Source of the DNA: an uncultured Alphaproteobacteria bacterium
Lineage (GTDB): Bacteria; Pseudomonadota; Alphaproteobacteria; RUG11792
Direction: 5' to 3'
Length of the DNA stretch: 6,113 nucleotides
Assembly (NCBI GenBank): GCA_905236375.1
Contig: CAJOOW010000001.1
Span: 1-6,113, forward strand
The position numbers and the translations under genes were made by a program. The notes beneath the pieces were generated by a model. That model was not told the origin of the DNA and ran no database searches. It was given only the letters and a program-made list of their open reading frames with translations. Every line of letters starts with the position of its first letter. Positions within the stretch are counted from its first letter, which is position 1. Positions 5,648 through 6,113 of this stretch are shown here, piece by piece.

Positions 5648-5968
5648 ATGTTTGCTGTGGTTAAAACCGGTGGAAAGCAGTATTGCGTCAAGCCTGGTGA
5701 TGTTTTGAAAGTTGAAAAAATTGAAGCGGAGCCTTCAAGTAAGATTTCTTTGACCGATGTTGTTTTGACTTCCTCAGACAAAGGTGAAGTTGCAGCAGAA
5801 GAGGCTGAAGTTGCAGGAGCTGTTGTTAATGCCGAAGTTTTAAAACATGTTAGAAATAAAAAAGTTGTTATCTTTAAGAAAAAACGTCGTCATAACTACA
5901 GAAGAAAAAATGGCCATCGTCAATGGATGACTGTTTTGAAAATTACCGGTATTTCCTTGGCTAAATAG
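5648..5968 (+). CDS. rplU: 50S ribosomal protein L21
   Basis: L21 is a large-subunit protein that binds 23S rRNA near L20. The 106 residues open with MFAVVKTGGKQY and GDVLKVEKIE, the conserved L21 N-terminus. The chain is basic towards the end, with the family signature HNYRRKNGHRQ (about 82-92) followed by the usual short hydrophobic end. Length is typical. The ATG at 5648 is set by the conserved opening and by the Shine-Dalgarno TAGGAA (5638-5643). It is the first gene of the rplU-rpmA operon, with 16 bp before rpmA. Confidence 0.98.
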   Translation: MFAVVKTGGKQYCVKPGDVLKVEKIEAEPSSKISLTDVVLTSSDKGEVAAEEAEVAGAVVNAEVLKHVRNKKVVIFKKKRRHNYRRKNGHRQWMTVLKITGISLAK

Positions 5969-5984
5969 AAAATAGGAGAGAAAA

Positions 5985-6113
5985 ATGTCTACAAAGAAAG
6001 GTAGTGGAAGTTCTAGAAACGGAAGAGACTCTGCAGGAAGAAGACTCGGAGTTAAGAGATTCGGCGGTCAATATGTCTTGGCTGGGACGATCATTGTTCG
6101 TCAAAGAGGAACA
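5985..6113 (+). CDS. rpmA: 50S ribosomal protein L27 (N-terminal 43 codons; runs off the window)
   Basis: L27 reaches toward the peptidyl transferase centre with its N-terminal tail. The visible part opens [18 protein letters not shown] and continues [11 protein letters not shown], ending IIVRQRGT. This is the typical L27 N-terminal half, about half of the usual 85-90 residues. There is no N-terminal extension of the kind that is cleaved in Firmicutes. The ATG at 5985 follows a strong Shine-Dalgarno AGGAGAG (5974-5980), 16 bp after the rplU stop, so the two are cotranscribed. Confidence 0.98.
   Translation, partial: MSTKKGSGSSRNGRDSAGRRLGVKRFGGQYVLAGTIIVRQRGT

Noticed and set aside
5539..5781. 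Minus-strand open frame of 80 codons across the rplU promoter and start
   Set aside because: It overlaps the rplU promoter and the conserved L21 N-terminus antisense, and the product shows no recognisable features.
1..6113. CRISPR arrays, insertion sequences or long direct repeats
   Set aside because: I saw no regularly spaced repeats, no transposase frame and no terminal inverted repeats anywhere in the window.

Overview
The window is an AT-rich bacterial chromosome segment. The housekeeping genes at both ends are read with high confidence. On the left, on the minus strand, are rpmF (ribosomal protein L32) and the first 248 codons of plsX (phosphate acyltransferase). On the right, on the plus strand, are rplU (L21) and the first 43 codons of rpmA (L27). 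The protein sequences, the low GC, the capsid protein resembling those of alphaproteobacterial phages and gene transfer agents, and the small secreted orphan proteins suggest an alphaproteobacterium, perhaps a host-associated one of the Holosporales/Rickettsiales kind. That assignment is inference from style, not from a database match.

Layout, left to right. Positions 1-967 (minus) hold the rpmF-plsX operon, with a plausible sigma70-type promoter at 1011-1039. Positions 1095-1766 (minus) hold an unrecognised 223-residue cytoplasmic protein whose seventh to eleventh codons contain an uninterrupted run of 13 A. Positions 1767-1935 are non-coding and carry two overlapping, oppositely directed promoter-like sites. 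Positions 1936-2011 (minus) are tRNA-Val with anticodon CAC and an encoded CCA end. Positions 2092-3057 (plus) encode an HK97-fold major capsid protein of mature length, with no prohead (delta) domain. It ends at a hairpin terminator that can serve both strands. Positions 3101-4847 (minus) are two genes, 25 bp apart, for Sec-exported proteins of unknown function: a 471-residue protein with a proline stretch and a serine-rich linker, then a 101-residue protein. Positions 4918-5451 (plus), divergent from that pair, encode a holin-like phage membrane protein. Positions 5452-5647 are non-coding and carry the rplU promoter, followed by rplU and rpmA.

The ribosomal and plsX genes are ordinary core genome. 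The accessory part (about 1095-5451) is the interesting part. Two phage or gene-transfer-agent type genes, capsid and holin, lie on the same strand but are separated by an oppositely directed pair of secreted-protein genes. No portal, terminase, protease, tail or integrase gene is present. This looks like dispersed or domesticated phage genes rather than an intact prophage, though the window is too short to exclude related genes elsewhere in the genome.
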